Part shown: one piece after another, positions 59,240-64,000 of the stretch
How the letters are laid out: the number at the start of each line of letters is the position of its first letter
How positions within the stretch are numbered: position 1 is the stretch's first letter
From: Paragonimus skrjabini miyazakii
Lineage: Eukaryota; Platyhelminthes; Trematoda; Plagiorchiida; Troglotrematidae
Length of the DNA: 64,000 bases
Direction of reading: 5' to 3'
Assembly (NCBI GenBank): GCA_014338405.1
Contig: JTDE01000278.1
Location: forward strand, 2,562-66,561
Notes under the pieces: generated by a model
The model's database searches: none
Told to the model about the DNA's origin: nothing
What the model saw: the letters and a program-made list of their open reading frames with translations, nothing else
Translations under genes and position numbers: made by a program

Positions 59240-62200
59240 TTCAGGAGACGAAGGTTGAATTCATGAATGAGTAGAAGTAATCAGATAACGTTTCGAAGTG
59301 AGTAAGACTGGCCGCATACAAATAAATGCACTTACCAGGATCCACTGTAAAATATAGAAGTGTGTTGAGTATTGAATCGTTCGCTAACGATTCAGGTTCA
59401 CACTGAGTGACGCGTAATAATGTCATCCAGTAATGCTGTTCCCAAATATAAAACTGTAGGATAAATGAATTATCTTCAGAACGGTCATTTAGAAGGCGCT
59501 TCCAACAAACGAATTTAGTGCGATAGCAAATCAATAATAAGGAATATGAACAATCCTCAAAAACTGAACACAAAATGTGCCCGCACAAAAAAGCGCACAA
59601 CTAGACACCGATCAGTATGGGAGGTGATAAAACGGAAATGGCCATTGGTTGGGTCCGATGTTGGCTGTCCGCGGATCAAGAAGTGTTAGGAATTATAGGG
59701 TATTCAAAAAAAAATACATAAGAAAAACGTTTAATTTTGGCAGTTAGAAGTTTACTGATCTCAGATTGATTGACAGTAAGTGAAATGGTAGAAGTAACTG
59801 AAGTAAGAATAAAGACGATTAGTGCAGTTTAATGTGGGGAATATAATAAAATCTAGGATCAACTTTCAACATCTTCAACAATAGCCAAATCAAGAACAAC
59901 AATCTTAACTATGTTTCAATAGACCATAAGAAAAATCAATATATATGGAGGTCTGAACAAGCAGAAAAGTTGCGCCAGACAGAATTTCGATTGCAAAATT
60001 TTGTCGGTCAAAAAGGTGAGGGAAAACAGTAGAATCAGGGAATTGTTCTCGAAGAAATTCCGTTGCAGCATGATAGCTGCCTCTGGAATCTGGAAACAAA
60101 ATAACGTTTTTCGATAATATATTAGAGAAAACAAGTACCAAACAATATATCCAATGTAGAGCACACACGTACTGATAAATCGGTTGATTAAGTAAGCTAG
60201 AACGAAATGGAACGCTACACTCCGGATATAGAAAGGTAGTATCCTGAGTGTGGTAAAAATGTTACTAACATGAAGTGACCCTGACCTATTGTCACCCAAA
60301 TTAACTTCCAGGTGATTAACACAAAGTGGTTGATTCAGACGTTAATTGGGTATTAGAATAGGTGGGCATACATTCATCATATTGACTTCTATTTATAGGC
60401 GGAACCAGCAGATCGACGCACTTGAGGGGACGAAGAAATAGCTTGCCAGATTGTGATGGAGTTGGCAGTTCTGACAAACTATGCAGCACAGCCGGCGAAG
60501 GGAACTGATTAAAATTTTCAATGACTTACATCGTGTCATTTGTATAACTGATGAAAAAGTCTGATTACGAATTAGCATGGATGCATTTAGTGTGAGGACG
60601 GAAAAGACGTTGGAGCTAGTGGTGAGTGATGGTGAGGCTTGACCACCAAACTGGGTTAATAGGTTACTGTTCGTAAAATGACAATGCAAAACTTCATCTT
60701 CCGAAAGCACTGGGATGTTGAAAGTGTCGACGCAAAACAACGTTCTTTTGGGCACAACAATCAATCGTTGTATTACATTAGTACAACCGGAGATAAACTT
60801 GCGAAAGCAGTTTGCTAGTTTAGGGGGTTATCGAACTCTTTGGTGATAATCTGGGGCAAGATATGTTCTGGACTCTTGTGGGTAAAGTCTTAGTTATGTG
60901 AACAACCAAGAAGCCAAGTACAGTGGTACCTACCTGAAACTATTACGGAAATTTGGATCCTAGAAAGTTCAGTTTTATGTGAGACGATAGGTCTGAAGTT
61001 AACTTAATTTTATTCTTCTTAAGAGTGACAACGGTATAGATCACATTTTTTCGATGACCGGGATGCATTCTACGCGTGGCAGCTGACCTTGAGCCGTCAA
61101 CCACTGTGGTGCATTCATGCACGCAGTGTTGGGTGAAGCGTAGATAAACACTGGACTTAATCATACCTTTTGGTAGTGGTTCTATCACACCTATAAGAGT
61201 GACAGTCGTGCGAGGTTGTGCACTACGGAGCAATGTCTCGGTCACACTTGAGGTACTGTATCAGACAAAACATCGGTCGTCCTTGTACACTGTTGTGCAC
61301 AAATCAAATTGCACCAGTTTTATGTGGGCTGACGATTAGTCTGAATCGGACATGCTTGAAGCAGAGGGGAAGGATCCGATGAACCAGCCTATTACTCTAT
61401 CAGGTACAGCACTGTACGTAAAGAAACTACTTTAATATGCTAATTGTAACAAAGTGAATTATTTAGGAATAGTGCTGTACGACTGCGTAAGGTTCGTGTA
61501 ACAAACGGATATGGCGAAACTCCTTTCATAGTAATACTACACACTTCCTACCGGTATCTAGTGTACACTCAACGTATGCATTCGGTTGACCCATAAAGGC
61601 AGTTTATCCCCAAGAAAAGATCACTTCTGGTCGGTCCTCGCAGTGGTCCCACTAGAGAGAAACTCATTTAGTTTAAAAAGCGAAACACTCACCTGAAAGC
61701 AGGTTGCGCTCACAAGAATAGCATACTACAGAGAACCGTAGATACGTTTAAGCAACTTATGCGTATGCATCGATCCAGTTCGGTTGACTGGGAGAATCTA
61801 GTTCATGTATGAGCATACGAAGTCCAAACCGCCTAGCACCTGACCGTTGAGGCACTGAAACGATTGTGCAGTATTCCGCAGAAGCAAACAAAACAAACCA
61901 ATCACAGCAGCAACTATGAGAACAATATCTATGGTGGCAAAAATCAATACGTGTGAATCCCACCGATATGGGATAATTCCGACGCGTTGTGCAGTATCAC
62001 AGCGGTTATGAATACGTAAGATAAGGTTACGAACTGCCATAGTAACTTTGTATACTTTTAGGTGGTCCATTCAGATGCGACAATTGTCTGCATGTCTAGA
62101 CGAGGTATAGAGTGCTGAGCATCGAAAACTACTTTTTGACAGAATAACATCAGACATAAGCAGGTTGTCGTACTACTTACGGATATTTGGTAGTCTCTCT

Positions 62201-64000
62201 GGGGTCAGGATTATAAATGAATTGCTTTGATAGATGTGTGTTGGATGACAAAATGCTTCACCGTGTCAGGCTTCGACAACCATGTTGAATGGTGGCTTCC
62301 TAAAGGGTAAGTTTATAAAAATGGCCTGAAACGCCTGATTTGTATTTGGATTCATTGATATTGAGGGAAGTAGTGGAATCAAATAGTTTCTAGTCATCAA
62401 CATTGCTGAGTGCAGCGAATGCTTAAAGGTGTCCACACCAATGGTGGACATGTATACGACAGCAGTAACAATGATTCATTTGAGTTGATGCTCGAGAGTG
62501 AGGCAGTGTGTGAAACTTTTCTCTACATGTGCTGATCATGCTACCGTTTACAGTCTGCAAACTGCAGGTATTGATAGGTGACTTCTCCTGTAGTGAACTA
62601 TCCAAAAGTGCTTGAAAATGAACACTTACAGTCTATTGCTAATGATTATTCTGTTTCATGTGAATATGAAATCACCTGTAGTTGTAAATTAAAAACGCAC
62701 ACGTACTTATGCGGAGCACTGTGACAAGTCTGATAAAGTAGATAAGATCCAAATTGAAACAACTGGACATCTACTAAGTTTGAATTAACGACTGAAAGTT
62801 CATCCCATTGAACAGTTTTTGCCTATCAAGCAAACTGGGACTTCGAAGGTTCAGCTGGTTATTCCTATATTTTGGCTAGGGCTGCACACACATCCACCTG
62901 TGCCGTACAGAACCAACCACACGATTTATGGGATGAAAAGGTTTACTGAATTTAACTGATTGTTGTATGTTGAAAACCAGTGAAGCCAACTTTAAGGTTT
63001 ATAAGTAAACTGCTAATGCCACACGAAGCGTACAATCAATGTGCAACGATGTTCGGATACTGGATAATGAGCGGGGTGCTAATATCACACCTCACGGAGT
63101 ACACCTGAAAACGACAAGAATTCAAGTATAATAAAATGTATCCAAATTATAACACTAGGGTTCGACTACTTTTTATGGGAGTATCTGGATAACCGTTAGT
63201 TATGAGTTCGTTCTGCTTTCGCCTCAAGAAAACATAGAAAACTTACGTTTTGGTTACCCGGAATATTTCAAAATAGGGTAAACGCCCGACGAAGGGAAGC
63301 ATACAGTCGCGTATGTAATGACTGCCTATACAAGCACCGTCTTCACCAAAACTGCAACAAGTTCCTAAAGCTCATTACCAAGTAAATGATACCAAGGCAT
63401 TTCGAATCGTTTACACATCCACTACTGATGGTATATCGCTCTCCACTGAGGTCTTTCTTACCACACGAATGTGAAAGAACTTCTAACAGTTTGCCTTTGC
63501 CATACTTTGCCTTATCTTGTTTGTTCGTATGTTTCCAAGTTTGCCTTACATGCGAGTTATTTTGTTGCTCAGTGCTAAGTGCTCACCTTGATTTTTCCAC
63601 ATCAAAGACACATCATCTAGAGTGTGTGAACGCTAACATGTACGAAATTGTTGCCAGATGAACTGTGTGACCAGATATTGTGAATAATAATCGTGACGTC
63701 TTGATTAAGTATACATTTTCTTTCACATACGTTATTCATCAGCTTCCCGCCCTTTTAAATGGTTTTCACTCTTAAAAGACCGTCCGCCTTCGTACACGAT
63801 GCATATGCCGGCAAACTTTATGAACGATTTGCCGTCTGCTGCTGTTTTTGTTGCTGCTCTGGTTAAGACGGTGACGTTAGTAGGAAGATCACATGAAAAA
63901 AACAAAAAAATGAGATTTTTCAACTTCGTAATCGACGGTTTTTTAGCGAATTCAAACAGAACCAGTCGGTTATTATTTCATTGCAAACAACCCTTGTGGA
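59240..64000. other. No recognisable gene
   Basis: Short frames only. Minus-strand frames 61798-62070 and 61757-61963 overlap; the first has a hydrophobic run (IDIVLIVAAVIGLFCLLL) that could be a membrane helix in a host exon, but no reliable splice structure could be drawn. Frames at 59241-59600, 59905-60299 and 60393-60764 have no recognisable motif. Confidence 0.4.

Overview
This window looks like gene-poor, repeat-rich nuclear DNA from a flatworm, most probably a digenean trematode. The reasons are the absence of bacterial gene structure, the many broken retroelements, and short elements of the tRNA-headed, hammerhead-ribozyme type known from schistosomes (SMalpha family). I found no convincing host gene, rRNA or functional tRNA. 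Most long reading frames are either pieces of mobile elements or no longer than chance would allow in sequence of this composition.

Layout. 1-260 is a dispersed repeat (family X), seen again at 18428-18556 and inverted at 19790-19978. From 3.6 to 10 kb lie four minus-strand copies of one SINE family and one terminal piece of a Penelope-like element (PLE). From 10.3 to 15.3 kb are three PLE reverse-transcriptase/GIY-YIG remnants, one followed by a hammerhead-like motif and then by a second PLE fragment. 17.3-18.0 kb holds the C-terminal end of a LINE with a C2H2 finger, across a 100-N gap. 18.9-19.6 kb holds RNase H and integrase pieces of an LTR retrotransposon. 20.3-20.8 kb is another PLE. 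23.7-26.6 kb is bounded by an inverted pair of related repeats. 26.6-34.9 kb is empty to my eye. 34.9-38.3 kb holds a SINE and two PLE copies. 47.1-48.3 kb is the 3' half of an R2-clade LINE. 48.7-49.0 kb is another SINE. 52.7-54.0 kb is a full-length but broken mariner with both inverted terminal repeats and a 523-N gap. 57.5-57.7 kb is an SMalpha-like element. 58.1-59.2 kb is the best-preserved PLE.

The main point of interest is that three kinds of retroelement here carry type I minimal hammerhead ribozyme sequences: the main SINE family, the SMalpha-like SINE, and the PLE 3' ends. The SINE copy at 4390-4434 (minus strand) keeps every canonical core nucleotide, a perfect 6-bp helix I and a perfect 5-bp helix II. 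Sister copies show stepwise loss of the same ribozyme. In both the SINE and the PLE motifs the helix III segment is palindromic, which suggests action as a dimer. All ribozyme calls come from reading base pairing by eye; none was computed or tested.
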